In this document: piece by piece, positions 1-12,329 of the stretch
Position numbering within the stretch: position 1 is the stretch's first letter
Layout: each line of letters begins with the position of its first letter
From: Volvariella volvacea V23
Taxonomy: Eukaryota; Basidiomycota; Agaricomycetes; Agaricales; Pluteaceae
NCBI GenBank assembly: GCA_000349905.1
Contig: KB722763.1
Coordinates: forward strand, 97,770 to 161,769
Direction: 5' to 3'
Length of the DNA: 64,000 nucleotides
Notes under the pieces: generated by a model
What the model saw: the letters and a program-made list of their open reading frames with translations, nothing else
The model's database searches: none
What the model was told of the DNA's origin: nothing
Program-made: the position numbers and the translations under genes

Positions 1-130
1 GGATTCTGGAAGGCTTAATCTAGCGAGTTGGATGTACTTACTGCGAACCGAATAGCATTGATATGAAGAGCGACGTCGATAATCGGCTGTCTTCTGAGAA
101 TGGGCATTGCCGAGTTAAATGGCTCTGTCA

Positions 131-137
131 TATATAG
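131..137 (+). promoter_or_regulatory. TATA-like box of the questin-oxidase-like gene
   Basis: A TATATAG element lies about 35-40 nt upstream of the first in-frame ATG (171). The spacing suits a core promoter with a very short leader. If transcription starts about 30 nt downstream, ATG 180 or 195 may also be used. Confidence 0.4.
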
Positions 138-170
138 TCTAACGAAATTGGATGTGATGCCTTGATATCG

Positions 171-1822
171 ATGAAAGGCATGTCGAAGGTAATCATGGAT
201 GATCTCTTCCCTGTTCCATCACCGCCTCCATCAAAACTTTGCCCAAGATCTCGGCCGGATGTCACAGCACCCTCCACGCAGACCGTGCTGTCGATCTTGC
301 GCGAAAATCACGAGCGCTGGCACTGCTTTACTGACCGCGTCACACGATACCATAAGTCGGTTTCGTCATTCCTCGCAGTTATCTGTATTTAATTGACCAA
401 AAAACACTAGTCATGTTCCACACTGGGTGCTCAGTTTGTGGTCTCTTGGGGCGGATGAGGCAGCCATCGAAGCAGGTTATCAATGGTGTATTGGCGAAAA
501 CATAGCAGCCTTAATCCCTCCTGAGCCAATTACCGTTGACAACATCTGGGATCACGTCGGAGATGACAGGTAAGCTGACCGAATCAAGTGGTGCTACCGT
601 CACTTGTACTGAATGACAATAGATATTACGCTGCGTATTTGAAGTTCTTCCGGGAGAACATTCAAAAAGAAGGGGTGTCTCGGACCCTTGAAGAATATAT
701 CTTCTCACCGAATGCAAACTTCACTGACCTTAAAGATCGGGTACAGCCACAGATGCTGCATAGAGCACATGCAGCCCTTCTTCACCCTCTCATTGATATA
801 GGGCATGGTGCTGAATTTGGCCTTCCTGGATTGGTTGCGGAGGGTCAGCTGTTTGACCTTGACATACCATTTTGGGGCTCACCTATTGCCTCCTTGTCAG
901 GTCTTGCTCTAGCCGCTATCGAGAAGAAGGTTACGCCAAATTCTATGTTTCTCCTTAGCCGGCCCAATAATATGGCACCGAAAATGACGCCAACCCTTGG
1001 AAGCTCCTCTCAGCGAGTCCATGCTTTTACCATACTTGCACGCATTCTTCAGGATCCCAGGTTCGATGGCATCCCGGAACCACCTCCAGGTGACAGATAC
1101 AAGTCCGCTGTTCGGAACTATGGTGACTTGATCGGAGAGTATGTCGCCCAATGGGCCTTGGACACATCAGACGTAAATGCGATTGAAGAGAAGTTGCAAG
1201 AACTGATTTGGACAAGCACGATCATCTATGGCGTAGGCGGATGGAGCAAAGGAAAAGGATTCAAAGCCATTCTAAACGCGTAAATCTACACCTTCTAAAT
1301 TTGATGTTCCCTGCTCATCGGCTCCGTAGAGCACACCTCGTAACATCGATTGTGGTTCTTCCTGCGACGGTCTCATATCTCACTCCCTCCTCAGCCGAGA
1401 TGCTACTACGTGGACACCTGGCAACCTCGTTGGCTTTGTGGATTTCTCTGCGTCGACCTGCTCTTGATCTTCAAGGGTTCTTCTCCTTCAACATCGATTA
1501 TGACATACCTATGTTTGGTCCGTCAGAGGCTGTCGGTACAAAACCTGCTCAAGCAACCGAATCTGAGTTATGGACCTACATTATAAAAGATGCGATACAA
1601 TCAGATGACTACCACATCACTAAAATTCAACGAGCGTTTCTGCGCTTTGCAGAGTTATATAAAGCGCGGAAGGCTGGGCTTGCCGATTTCGTGGACACGA
1701 AGTTACCTGGTGCTGAGTGCATGGACGGGACATTGTTTGTTCGGGTTGCATATCTAACGGCAAAAAGAGTGGGAAGGCCGCAGACAAACCCGCTTACACC
1801 CTGGGACATACCTGGGGAATGA
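171..1822 (+). CDS. Questin oxidase-like protein (PF14027 / AflY-like family)
   Basis: Four exons: 171-355, 411-569, 623-1279, 1330-1822, giving about 497 aa. The introns are 50-55 nt and the phases close. Splicing 355 to 411 creates the family signature RYHNHVPHWVLSLWSLGAD, and exon 3 carries HPLIDIGHGAEFGLPGLVAEG-like text (about residues 160-180). FKA...HLVTSIVVLP follows across the third intron, and a DDYHITKIQRAF segment lies near the C terminus. Known members (GedK, AflY) act as cofactor-poor Baeyer-Villiger-type oxygenases on anthraquinones in polyketide pathways. The substrate here is unknown, and no polyketide synthase lies in the window. Length is normal for the family. ATG 171 is the first in-frame ATG; 180 and 195 are alternatives. 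Family assignment is firm; pathway is not. Confidence 0.85.
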
Positions 1823-3670
1823 TTGGTCGGATAGAACAATGGGAACATTACATATACCTATTTGGATAAGGACACGCGCTCCTGTTCTCGAATATTACCT
1901 TTGTGTTCAATTTCAGCATCAGTCACATCAACGAGAGAGGTCCACGAGAATACCCAAATCCGGCATTCGCCGACCACGTTAGTGGATCGAGGACTTGCAT
2001 AACTTGAACAAACACCACCGTCCAGCCATCAGAGAGAATGGAATGGAAATGGGTTACGACAATGAGGAATAATGCAGCATTACGGCGGGAGCGACCTCTG
2101 GCAAGCAAGCAGCGCGGATATGGAATCTCCTGTGGCTGTACCCACTGCGTATTTGGGGTTGTTCTAGGGCACTCGAGCGCACGGTCTACTCCCCGAATTT
2201 TCCTCCCTCGCTGGAGCATATATCTTGAATAATGGCTGGGCCTTGGGTGCTTCCCACACGATCCGAGGCTACTGGCCTCGTTCTTTCACAAAGGCATAAA
2301 TTTTTGTTGATGTGCAGCTGGGAAAACAACCCTGCAGCGTCAAGGGCACGCTGATGGAAGGAACTATGGCCGCAATTTTCACCGCGGGTCTTCCATGCTA
2401 ATGAATCACTCATCCCCACAATGCAAAGCACCATGTCTCCTCAACGGCCTAGCTTCCAGACTTATATCTGAGCGGTTAGGCTCCATTTCTCTCTGCCCTC
2501 GTCGCTACCATTCTCAATTACTCACGCAAAACCAACCACTCCATCTCAATGTCCCATCGAGCAAATCTCTTGCCGCAAAGACCGTGTGGGTGTGGCCAGC
2601 CCACTGGCGAGCCGATGGAGGGGGCTGCGCCAACAGAGTCGAGGTGTATGGTTTAGAGTCATCTCCTTGGTCATATCATACGGTGCGCACCCCAATTTTT
2701 GCTCACTCATGGATGAGAACGCACTAAATTCTCGTCAACTGCGCAGCCTGCTCCACTTCCACCCGCCTACCTACAAATCTCCATTTTACGATCGGGACTG
2801 CAAGTCTCCTACACTGCCCAAGCCTCGACACCTCAAGGCCCGACACCAACGCAACAGCACATCCCCCTACAATGGTAGCAGCGCCACTAAACGACAATTA
2901 CGATCGGCTCTCCCGTAGCTGCGAAGAGTCAAGAGCGCAAAATATATCTGCCTAGGTGTATAGTGAAGCTATCCGAGGAATATCGCTGGCTGTGAGGTGC
3001 GCAGCGTCGGACACGGAGAATGTGTTAATATTTCCTTAAAGGGACCTCCATTCTACTCTGTCGACCTAGTCAATACCAACCCTCTCCCACAACTTGAGTT
3101 GTCCTCTCGTCCTCGACTAGCGGATCATGCTCACCGCCGTGCCGTCGACTCGAACACCATTCCTAGTTGCAGTATAGATCAGCAGCAATCCACTAAAGGA
3201 AAAGACCAATTTAGGGCTATATGTTTACGAAGGCAATGGAGATAAGCGCGGTGGCTCCACTGCAGAATTCTTTTTCGATTTTGGAATTGTTGAGTGGCTA
3301 CTCTTTCCTTTTACATTCCCGCTCCATTGACTATGATGACAGCTCGGTTGAAGAACTCGAATGCTTGGTCGAAGCCACAAGGGGGCGAGTGCCTTGGCTT
3401 GAATTGGAGCTTGGAGGGGGGGGGTATTTCGTGAGGATACGTCAGCAGCACTTGCACCCTCACCCTTATGGTTAGAGGAGTAGTACAGCATGTTATCGCA
3501 CGGTCCTACCGCACAGCAGCAATTACATGAGGTATTATACAAAGTTCAGAGTGTTCGTGTACAGAGTTCGTGTTTACCAATTGTTCCGTTTCAACGATAT
3601 AGCCCAAATCGATTCGCGTGTCATATCACACGGAATGTAACCCACCCAAAATCCCAAAAACGATAGAAAA
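1823..3670. other. Convergent intergenic region, no supported gene
   Basis: This is about 1.85 kb between the 3' ends of the questin-oxidase-like gene and the BTB gene. Open frames on both strands are short, overlap each other and show no recognisable domain or splice-joined continuation. I see no tRNA B-box, transposon ends or long repeat. Confidence 0.5.
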
Positions 3671-4947
3671 TTAGATTGTGCGCTGCGATACCATGGTAAA
3701 TTGCATGTCTTTTCATGAGTGATGAGCTTACCTTGACAGAAGTCCACTGGATAATGACATCGTGCGCCCTTTCTTCCAATGACTCTCGGCACAAATTGCA
3801 TGTCAACTTGTCTCCGAGGGATTCGAAAGCTGTTCGCAGCTTCTGAGTTGGCAAATCTGTTGAGGGTGTCAACATGGGTAAAAACTCAAAAAGGAAGATG
3901 AAGTAGACGATGACGCGGCACGGTTGATATGGCATCGCTGATGGGTGACAGAATGTCAGACTAACCTGCCGTAGCATCCCAAGCAAGATAAGCAGACACC
4001 AAGGCCCAACCTCTCGTGAGCTTTTTCTGCTCGGCGAATCCACACTCCTTGATGGGCGGATGTGGATGCGGCGGCGAGAGCAGGGCCTCCCTGAGAGCCT
4101 TGAATCGATCGAGATGCAAATCAAAGAGCCGCTTGAGATAAAGGGCACCGATCCTTTCAGCCATTTCGTCTGTGATGTTGGCCAAAGAAGAGGAGAGGAG
4201 GTACGGCGACGCTTGAACTGCGAGATCATAGAGATCCCAGTGTGCTGCGAGTGCGTAAATTTGCAAGGGGTATAGAGGCGAGCACGATAGCAGAATGGAG
4301 TGTAAAGGGGATGTCCGGGTAATAATCTTCTTTGGGGGTATGCCATAGACCGCCATGCGGTCCACGGCAGCGATTAGGGCATCGACGGTGGGCGAGTTGG
4401 ATGCACAAGACGTTCCGTAAAGGGCATGTAGGATTACGTTTAAGATAGCAGAGGTTTCGGGTATACCCACTATGGGTGGGGTCGGTGATGGCGCTGGCAA
4501 AAAGTCGGGTGACTGAGGATACGACCCCACCGGCGACTGTGCCTGCGCAGTGAAGGCTTGGAAAGCCCCTTCAGATGCTTTGTCCAGCACTTCGGTGTTA
4601 ACATAGAAGAAAACACCGTCTGACGATGAAAAGATTGCGTTGGGGTGCTCGGGATGGCTTCCTGGGAAAAAGGATGTGGACACTGAGATGACGGTCTCTG
4701 GTTCACCGTGCAACTGTTGCACAGAGTCTGTGTACAATGCCTTTTGACAAACTTCAGATAACAATATGCTAAGTTTAAAGGTGTGGCTTACTGTAGCGGA
4801 CCCGGTGTCGCCGATGCTCAGAGCTTCCATTGCACCGAGGTACTCGTAACTATTATTGACGTAGTCAAACTGGTCGATGGTGTAGCTACCGCCACTACCA
4901 GGAAGGTTGGTTGGGTCATTAAGATAGAACTCCATTCCTTGGAGCAT
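3671..4947 (-). CDS. BTB/POZ-like domain protein
   Basis: Exons on the minus strand: 4947-3966, 3856-3732, 3682-3671 (372 aa). The central region has a BTB-like core, IFSSSDGVFFYVNTEVL, followed by PETSAILNVILHALYG and a helical post-BTB region with YPLQIYALAAHWDLYDLAVQ. This matches the agaricomycete BTB-type proteins that commonly act as adaptors or remain uncharacterised. The C terminus has a CNLCRESLEER motif (CxxC) that could bind zinc. The last exon encodes only RTI and the stop; its acceptor (3683) was chosen because it closes the frame after 49 nt. ATG 4947 lies about 120 nt downstream of a TATA-like box. The N-terminal ~90 residues match nothing I recognise. Confidence 0.65.
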
Positions 4948-6460
4948 GTCATTATGTGCTCGCTGTGCAACTCGAGGACGACGTACCCTGTGATATATTT
5001 GGCTGAGAATTTAGAGTCTTGTCTTCGCTGCTGGTGCGATGTAGCAAAGCCTGCAAGAGCAGAATTTATATGAGCTTCTGAGCCGTATTGCGAACTTCAG
5101 GATCGCGTCACTTGCATCATGAACCATCACGTTGCAAAAGATGCCGAGGCTTGAGGACGACAAATTGAATGGGTGGTTAGCAACGACAGTGTGATAGACT
5201 GTTCCAAAGATGCTGTAACGACTGGGAGATGGCTTTCGGCCGTCGAGTGAACCCCCAAGAGGCAATTGCAATCTGCCCACACTTCGAAGCAGTTTATAGT
5301 TAGCACATTGGGAAAACCTTGATCCCTTGGCTGTACCAAACAACATTCTCGGGATATATTTTCATTTTTTCCCAATTGAAGCGGTGACAGCACAAGCCCT
5401 AGAGGGTGGCGAATGGAGGAGCAACACAATTATTGCCCCGTTTGATGGTTCATGACATCAGACTAGCATGACGTCAAAGCTAACAAGCAATCAGATGAAC
5501 AAGGTTTATGCCCTCAACAGATGCGACCGCGCTCGGCCAATCGCCGTCGCCTTGTCGCATATAGAAAACGACGGGGCCAGGGTTTGATCTTCTTCAGATC
5601 TACCACTCAAATAAGCGGTCTGACACAGCCCTTTCGGCTTGTGGTGACACCTTACCGCCGGTTTGCATGCAAAGTCACGGGGTGTGCTTAGCCTTCAAGG
5701 ATGGCGTTGCGTGGAAGCAGCCAACAGATATGTCATGGCCTCTCCCCGTAACATAATGTCCACAGTTTGAAATATCGCCAAGTGCTCCACATGGCCCGAA
5801 AGCTGGGATTGGAGCACATACCATCGTCCGTCTCCACACCGGTGGGAACGGGTTGCTCAACCCTCCACAGTGCCCTCTGGAAATGTCGTCAGATCTAGAT
5901 AGGGCAAGGACTCAATACTTTGAACTAGGGTGTCTCTGTGCTAAGCACATCCCCAGATATTTGCGAGACCGTAATCTCCGTATTGACAGAGGACGGCTTC
6001 TGTGTAATGGAAGATTATCGGTTACTTGGTGTGATGGGAGATGTGGTGAAACGAGCTGCAGCAACGACTTCATGCCTTACCACGTAAAAAGGCATCAGAT
6101 CGTGAGGACTTGCGGTGCTGCCTGCAAGGCTCGGTATGAGCAGGGTTGCGTCAGTATAAATAGCGCCGCAAGGGACTTGGACTAGCGATGTGAAATGGGG
6201 GATCGAGGAAACCGATTTCGCTGGCCAAGCGGGGATGTATCGAAATGTGCCGGGTACACTAACACCCCACGCGTTCCCTGCGCGGGGCCGTGCTCGACGG
6301 CGTTATAAATAAGGGCAAATAAATTGTGTGGCTCAAAATAGATAAGATAACTCTTGGAAATTGCACTCATCAAGCAAGAGACTTTTGGGCTTTACCTGCC
6401 TTTTCTCAACCTCTTGCCATCTCGTAACTAATCTAGATAATATCCACCAGCGCGTCATTG
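4948..6460. promoter_or_regulatory. Divergent promoter region between the BTB gene and ZPR1
   Basis: About 1.5 kb separates the two divergent starts. TATA-like elements sit near both ends: a minus-strand CATATAAATTC at about 5066-5076 and a plus-strand TATAAATA at 6304-6311. The open frames in between (for example 5853-6185, which lacks an ATG start) show no domain. I call no gene here. Confidence 0.5.
6304..6311 (+). promoter_or_regulatory. TATA box of ZPR1
   Basis: TATAAATA lies about 150 nt upstream of the ZPR1 start codon, in a suitable position for the core promoter. Confidence 0.45.
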
Positions 6461-8419
6461 ATGTCGCAAAACGACAATCTTTTCCCAACAATCAGGCAAG
6501 TCGCAGAGCAGGCTGATCGTCTTCCCGACGACATTCCCGAAAGGGCGGAGGAGGTGGGAACTGAAGAAGGGCCGTTAAAAGAGGTTGAATCATTGTGTAT
6601 GAAATGCGGTGAACAAGTGTGTATCTTTATTGCTTCCGACTCATTAGAAATTTCCTTTTTATCATATGCCATACACGCTCTCCCACTGACAATCGTCCAT
6701 GAATCTAAGTAGGGTGTAACGAGGCTGCTTCTAACCTCGATTCCATTCTTTCGGGAGGTCATCGTCATGTCGTTTCGATGCGACCACTGTGGTACCCAGA
6801 ATAATGAAATTCAGTCCGCCGGGACCATCAGACGTAAGTAATTTCCTGACTCACCATGATACCATCTGACGAATCAATGCGGGGGTCCCTAAATGTATGC
6901 ATATATGTGATTAAAGCGGAAGGAACAGTGTATACCGCTCGCATCCTAGCAAGATCTGACCTCGATCGCCAGCTGGTCAGGTCTGCAACGGCCGAAATCG
7001 TCATTCCAGAGTTTGAGCTGACCCTTCCGCCCACCCTTCGTGGGCAGCTTACTACCGTAGAAGGTTTAATACGAGATGTGGTTGCCGATCTAAGTATGGA
7101 CCAACCGCTTCGACGAATCCAGGACGAGGACTCGTACACTAAAATTCAGGCCTTGATTGACAAGTTCAAGGAGATTTTGGGTGACGATGATTCTGACGAG
7201 GACAATGACGAAAGCGAAACCGCGGGCGAAGTGAAAGTGGGCAAGGCTTCGCAAAAGGATAAGCCTATGCCCGCTTTTACTATCAAGCTGGACGATCCAG
7301 CTGGAAATTCTTTTATCGAGTTCGTGGACAGCACCGCGGACCCGAAGTGGAATATGAGGACCTACCCTCGAACGTTGGAGCAGAATATCGCACTAGGGCT
7401 GGTGGCACCTGACGAGGCGGAGAAGACTAAGGAAAAGACAGATGTCCAGCTGGCCAATGTTGAGCCGGAAGCTATAGGAGAAGAAGAAGTCTTCGTATTC
7501 CCGGGAGTCTGTTCTAGCTGCGGTCATCCACTAGAAACACGCATGAAGAAGGTCGTGATTCCATATTTCAAGGTAAGCATTTTGACATGATGCCGTTGAT
7601 TGGATACGGAGAAGCTGACGGGGAGATAGGATATTCTAATCATGTCAACCAATTGCGACCGGTGTGGGTATCGAGACAACGAGGTGAAATCGGGGTCTGC
7701 AATCTCACCTCAAGGAAAACGCATTATCCTCAAAGTCGAGGACCGGGAAGACCTCAGTCGTGACATCCTCAAGGTGGGTAACTGCCTCGCCCCAGCCACC
7801 TGCCAACCCTCCATTATCCAAGCTATTTTTTGCCGGTCGCTAACATCCCTTGGCGCAGAGCGAGACATCAGGCTTCCAAATCCCGGAAATCGACCTTGTG
7901 CTTCAGCATGGTACTCTGGGTGGTCGGTTTACGACTCTTGAGGGCATTCTTGATCAAGTATACGATGAGCTGTCGGAGAAGGTCTTCGCTTCCGGAGACT
8001 CTTCCGCAGAGGGCGACCGTGTCGCCTTTGAAAAATTCCTGAAAAACCTGAAAGAAGTAAATTCGCTCTCCTCGTCCGCTGTGGGCGTGTCCGGCAGGTA
8101 CTGACCTATAACGACACCCATCTTCTTCGCTCCTGCACAGGTCAAAAACGTCGAACGACCTTTCACGATCATTCTTGACGATCCCCTTGCGAATTCCTAC
8201 GTGCAAAACCTGTATGCGCCAGATCCCGACCCGAACATGACCATCGAGACGTACGATAGAACGTGGGAGCAGAATGAGGAGCTGGGTCTGAACGACATCA
8301 AGGTGGAGGGCTATGAACAGGACGCTGAGCAAGACGGGAAGAATGGTCAGGTGGCAGACAAAGGCAGGGACGCTGATGGCAAGGTCGAGACCGCAGGTCT
8401 AGGGACCACCGGACCATAG
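6461..8419 (+). CDS. ZPR1: Zinc-finger protein ZPR1
   Basis: Six exons: 6461-6616, 6713-6833, 6917-7572, 7630-7773, 7859-8056, 8141-8419 (517 aa); all phases close. The protein has the tandem ZPR1 architecture. The first C4 zinc finger is CMKC (residues 46-49) plus CDHC (75-78), with [16 protein letters not shown] between them. The second is [20 protein letters not shown] followed by CDRCGY. Each finger is followed by a beta-rich alpha/beta domain with the [11 protein letters not shown] and [11 protein letters not shown] repeats. In yeast and animals ZPR1 binds eEF1A, acts in its folding, and is essential. An intron splits the two halves of the first finger. The start is the second of two adjacent codons (TTG then ATG). 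This is the most certain annotation of the left half. Confidence 0.97.
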
Positions 8420-8684
8420 CGGCTGGGTAGATGTTGTTTGATACCTTGTGCCCATAGTGGTAGATGCTATTTCATTTCATAGAATGATGTAGAAACTGCA
8501 TTGAGAAGAGTACAGCAGGTAATAGTCACTATCATACAGTGCAGTGCATCGGGACTCTGAAAAATTACAGTGCGTACGATAGTTCTAGCAAGTAATAAGC
8601 GCGAGGTTCTATAAAGGCGAATATACACTACCGCATCTATTTGAGCATCAGTAATGTGGAGGTGGTGCAGTGAGAGGACGACGA

Positions 8685-10561
8685 TTAAGGGCTGCCCGGC
8701 GCTATTCCAGGGACAGCTTCAATCCCTAACTCGAGCAACGCCTTTCTTCCTCTCGCCACCCAATACTCAGCGTTATGCTGATCGTCAAACCACATGGTTT
8801 CCTTCTCTCCGCCAGCTGGTTCCAGCCGGCTATGCTCGCGCTTAAGCGCAACGTTTTCGTGCTCTCCGGGCAAGGGAGAATCCACAACTTCGCCATCGTC
8901 GCTCAGCTTGCGCCGTTTTTCACTGCGACCATCGGTATTACCTGGTGAGGTGGAAATAGCGTCTAGTGGTACAACGGCATTTGCGTCGTGTCCAAGGACG
9001 AGTTGGGGATGTGCCTCGTCGACAGGAGAGTTGACCTTCTCAACGCCCGCCCCTCCATCTGCACCCAAACCTTCACCAGTGATAGCGGCAGCTCCAATGG
9101 ATGGTACAGTGCTCTTCCATAGACCACCACCTTTAAGCCACCCAGCGATATTGCTCTCGGAACGAGCGGCATCCAAAACGCCAATTACAGCCAGCAACGT
9201 TGGATCATACTCGGCGGGCGCGGAAGGTGCCGCTCCTGTCTTTGATAGGTTCGGTTCCTTACTCGCTACAGAACCAGCGTTGCCAGGTACAGCAGAGCTT
9301 GTATCTGGATCGCCTTCCTCTCCACCTGTGCCACTTTGGTCGATTACAGCATGTCCCTCATCCGCGTGGCTCTGTTTTGCCGGATTAGTGGCTTGACGGC
9401 GCTCCTCCTCCAAGTTGGCCAGTTGGACGTCTGCGGTGTGCAGCCCGGCGATATATTCACGTATGCAGACGTGGTTCCAAGGCTGTAAGTGTGCTTTGAG
9501 GGGTGAATCATCGAGGAGCATGGTACTCTTTGCTGAATGCTTTGTTTGTGTAGTGGAAAGGGTATCAGATGAGGATGGTTGGGTATCAGTGGAAGGTAGG
9601 TTGAGTTGAGTCCATGGTTTTTCAAGGTCTTTTGTCGTTTGAATCTTACGATCTAGAGTGCAAGTGATGAGTACGCGTGAACATTTAAAACGCATATAGG
9701 CGCTTAGATCAACTCACTGTAGTCTTTCTCCGCCAGTCCAAGGGTGTCTCTTGCCCAAATTACCTTCAATTCGTCCTTCCTGCGTCCAAAAGATTTTTCT
9801 ACCATATCCGCCACACTATGCGGTTGAGCTGAGCTCCAAACCATAGTGTCCAACCATTGCTTCGTGTTGGGATGAAGCAAGAACTCCACGAAGGTGCCCA
9901 GGTAAGGCCGAGGATAGACAGTCCGTAAAGGCCGTGGCGCAGTGGGATTGTTGTACGGGTGCGTTGGATCATCCTCCGGATTTGCGTGTTGCTGGTGGCC
10001 TGACGCCCGGTTCCTCCAGGATCGAGGTACATGGGGTGCCCGCAAAACCAGGGTACCGTTGAGATCCAGAATCAAAAGTTTTCGGGATTGGGTGGGATCA
10101 TCTAATGTGGTCGAAGGAGAGTTTGCTATCTCGAGGTACTCTGAGGACGGTGTCTGCGATGGTGCTTGCATGTGCGGCGGCAGTTCTCTGTCAGCGGAGA
10201 AACGCTTTCGTTTTGGTGACTGCGCATTTGGCTGTTTCAGCCCTTTCGAGTGTGGCGAAGGCCGCGGGGGCAGTTTTATTGGTGAGTTTCGGAACAGCAC
10301 ATCCTTGGAGCTGCTGTGGTGCTGCTTTGATTGATAACGATTGAAGGTATGACGTCCTGCAGCTTTGTGGATATAGTCCGTAGTTCGTCTTGGCGGGTCG
10401 ATCAAGATGGGATTGAAGTACTCATCGGAATAGGGAACCCAATTGTGCGGGTAATTGGGTGCAGGATCGTAGTTGTAGTCGTAGTGCGTATTAAGGACGA
10501 AATAGTAGCCATCGGAAGAGGAGTCTGGGTCGGACGACGTTGAAGCTGGTTGAAACGGCAT
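8685..10561 (-). CDS. FCP1/NIF-type HAD-family protein, copy 1
   Basis: Two exons, 10561-9718 and 9652-8685, give 603 aa. Residues 1-160 are low-complexity and disordered. An FCP1-homology core follows, with LLILDLNGTLVLR at about 163-174, VYPRPYLGTFVEFLLHPNT, DTMVWSSAQPHSV, VIWARDTLGL and, after the intron, TMLLDDSPLKAHLQP. These correspond to HAD motifs I to III. FCP1/SCP enzymes are Asp-dependent serine phosphatases that act on proteins such as the RNA polymerase II CTD. Here the general-acid Asp of DxDxT is Asn (DLNGT), so catalysis is doubtful; this variant is common in fungal NIF-like proteins. The acidic, Pro/Ser-rich C-terminal half is probably disordered. A paralogue lies at 14519-15573, with the intron at the same place and phase. 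Confidence 0.85.
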
Positions 10562-10652
10562 CGCGTAATTGGTAAACTAATGACATTCGCTACCGACCCT
10601 TATTTGGCCCTCGTAGTGTACAATAAATAAGCGAACATATGTACAAATACTA

Positions 10653-12329
10653 TCAGAACCACAGGCTCTCCCCAATTTCGCAAGTCGTGAACCGCCCTGC
10701 TTCAATACCGAGTTTCTCGCATTCCTGAGCCAGTCTTTTTGGTGGCTCAGTAACTTCCTCACTGGTAAGCACCCAAGTGCTAAACGAAGTATTAGCAGCC
10801 AGCAATCTTAAGATAAAAGAACCCTACCCCCAATGCATTCCCAATGCCCTTTTAGCCCGGATGTCTTGGAACAGGCGCACGCTATCCTGAGGTGCACAGT
10901 GAAAAGGTGACATGAATCTTCGAGGCTGATATGCTCTATACAAAATCTGAGTGCCAAGAGACCCGTAATGTGTATCGCCGGTGCTCACCCAATTGGAATC
11001 AGAGCGAGATCAAAGCCTCCGAACTTCTCTCCAATCTCCTTGAATACCGGACACGTCGGCACCTCGTCCTCATTTTCGTGGTCCATCACTGCGCGGTAGC
11101 CGGTATCTCCTCCAAAGAACACCTTGGTTGGTGTCACACCGCTGGCTGCTTGTGGCTCCGGTACAACCTCAACTGCGGACCAGCTCGCCCACAAAGTCTT
11201 GAAGCGGTCATGGATCCCGCGACCTGTCATGTGCTGTGCTGGTGTGCATGTCAAGTCGATGGCGACTTTCTGTTCTTCACCATCGCCGTTCTCTTTCCCG
11301 GGAACGGCGACCTCAATACGCTTGGTGTCCCACCAGTCCATGATGTGCGTATGTGATTTAGGAATGCCAACAGAGTCGAACCATGGGCCATTTCCGAGTG
11401 GCGCGAAGAAGTGTGGCGGCCTGCTCTGGTGTTTGAATATGGTGCGTATGGTGTGCGTGTCTAGACTAGGAGAGCCGTTAGTTGCTTGTTCAATTAATTC
11501 AAACTGAGACTCCACATACTGATCGTAGTGGTTGTGCTAATGTCGGTTACGCACATTAACTATCCACCCTCGGAGAGGACAAAATTCTCTTACCGAAATC
11601 ACAACTGCATCAACCTCAGGTAACTCCTCAATCTTGCATGGAGGCTCTGCAATTCATCACAGATTATATGATTGGCGAACGCGTAACGATAAAAAAGAGT
11701 CGTTCAAACTATCAGTATTTCGAGCAATCGGGAGCAGAACAGGGTGTAATCACTCACGGGTGAACCTCTTTGGACCAACCCATTGGCTAGGAGAACACCG
11801 ATCACTGAAAACAGGATCGAACAATACCCGCACTCCTCTCGAAACTCCTTCCGAACGTGTTGGGAACTCAACAAGGAAGCATGCATGCCCTAGCCATGTC
11901 GCGATAGTCCTATCTTTGCCTTCCTTTGCCTCTTGGTCTTTGGTATCCGGTTGGTGCTTGACATGCTCCACTGGGAGTGAATTGTTCGCAGTAGCTGAGT
12001 GTCTAAACTGGGCGCCCCATGTGGGAAAGCGTGTTGAGACTATGTGGCTCGCATCCTTGGGTCGTGACGGAAATTTTGGGAGCTGGGTTAGGAGCTAGTC
12101 AAGGTGAGATTGTGCAGAAGGAGATCAAATAAAGAGGGCTCACATAGAAACTGTCAGAAAAATTCATATCTCTCCAGCTTGGCCATGGGTTCTGGAAGGC
12201 CGTTCCTCGCTTGTCAAGCCAGTGTGCTGGGCGCTGGTGCTGAGTTTGGGGGCCATTTGTGGCTTTGGAAGGCAGGGCGGTGACCAAGATGGTTGAGAGT
12301 AGCGTTGTGGTTGAACTCGATGTAGTCAT
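10653..12329 (-). CDS. NAPE-PLD-type metallo-beta-lactamase-fold phospholipase D (Fmp30-like)
   Basis: Seven exons: 12329-12144, 12082-11758, 11646-11594, 11536-11520, 11465-10989, 10935-10828, 10779-10653 (430 aa). The fourth exon is only 17 nt. Joining 11520 to 11465 produces HNHYDHLD (residues 189-196), the complete HxHxDH zinc motif. Other family marks are ATWLGHACFLVEF, FGGDTGYR, the C-terminal RRFMSPFHCAPQDSVRLF and GMHWGTWVLTSEEV. The expected role is release of N-acylethanolamines from N-acyl-phosphatidylethanolamine; the yeast homologue Fmp30 is mitochondrial and linked to cardiolipin homeostasis. The N terminus starts with a Ser/Thr-rich hydrophobic stretch that may be a signal or membrane anchor. 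The stop lies only 91 nt from the start of the downstream FCP1/NIF gene on the same strand. Confidence 0.92.

Noticed and set aside
300..420. Apparent frameshift in the first exon of the questin-oxidase-like gene
   Set aside because: A 55-nt intron (356-410) with regular GT/AG ends restores the conserved YHNHVPHW block, so the gene is intact.
5853..6185. Cys-rich 110-codon plus-strand frame upstream of ZPR1
   Set aside because: It starts with TTG, lacks a family signature and lies directly before the ZPR1 promoter. The Cys spacing matches no finger type I know.
8794..9396. Plus-strand 200-codon open frame opposite FCP1/NIF copy 1
   Set aside because: It is antisense to the low-complexity C-terminal half of a well-supported gene, and no motif or splice-linked exon was found.
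11466..11536. Apparent loss of the last His of the HxHxDH zinc motif (HNHYDQ) in the NAPE-PLD-type gene
   Set aside because: The Q comes from reading through a 54-nt in-frame intron. Splicing 11520 to 11465 restores HNHYDH.
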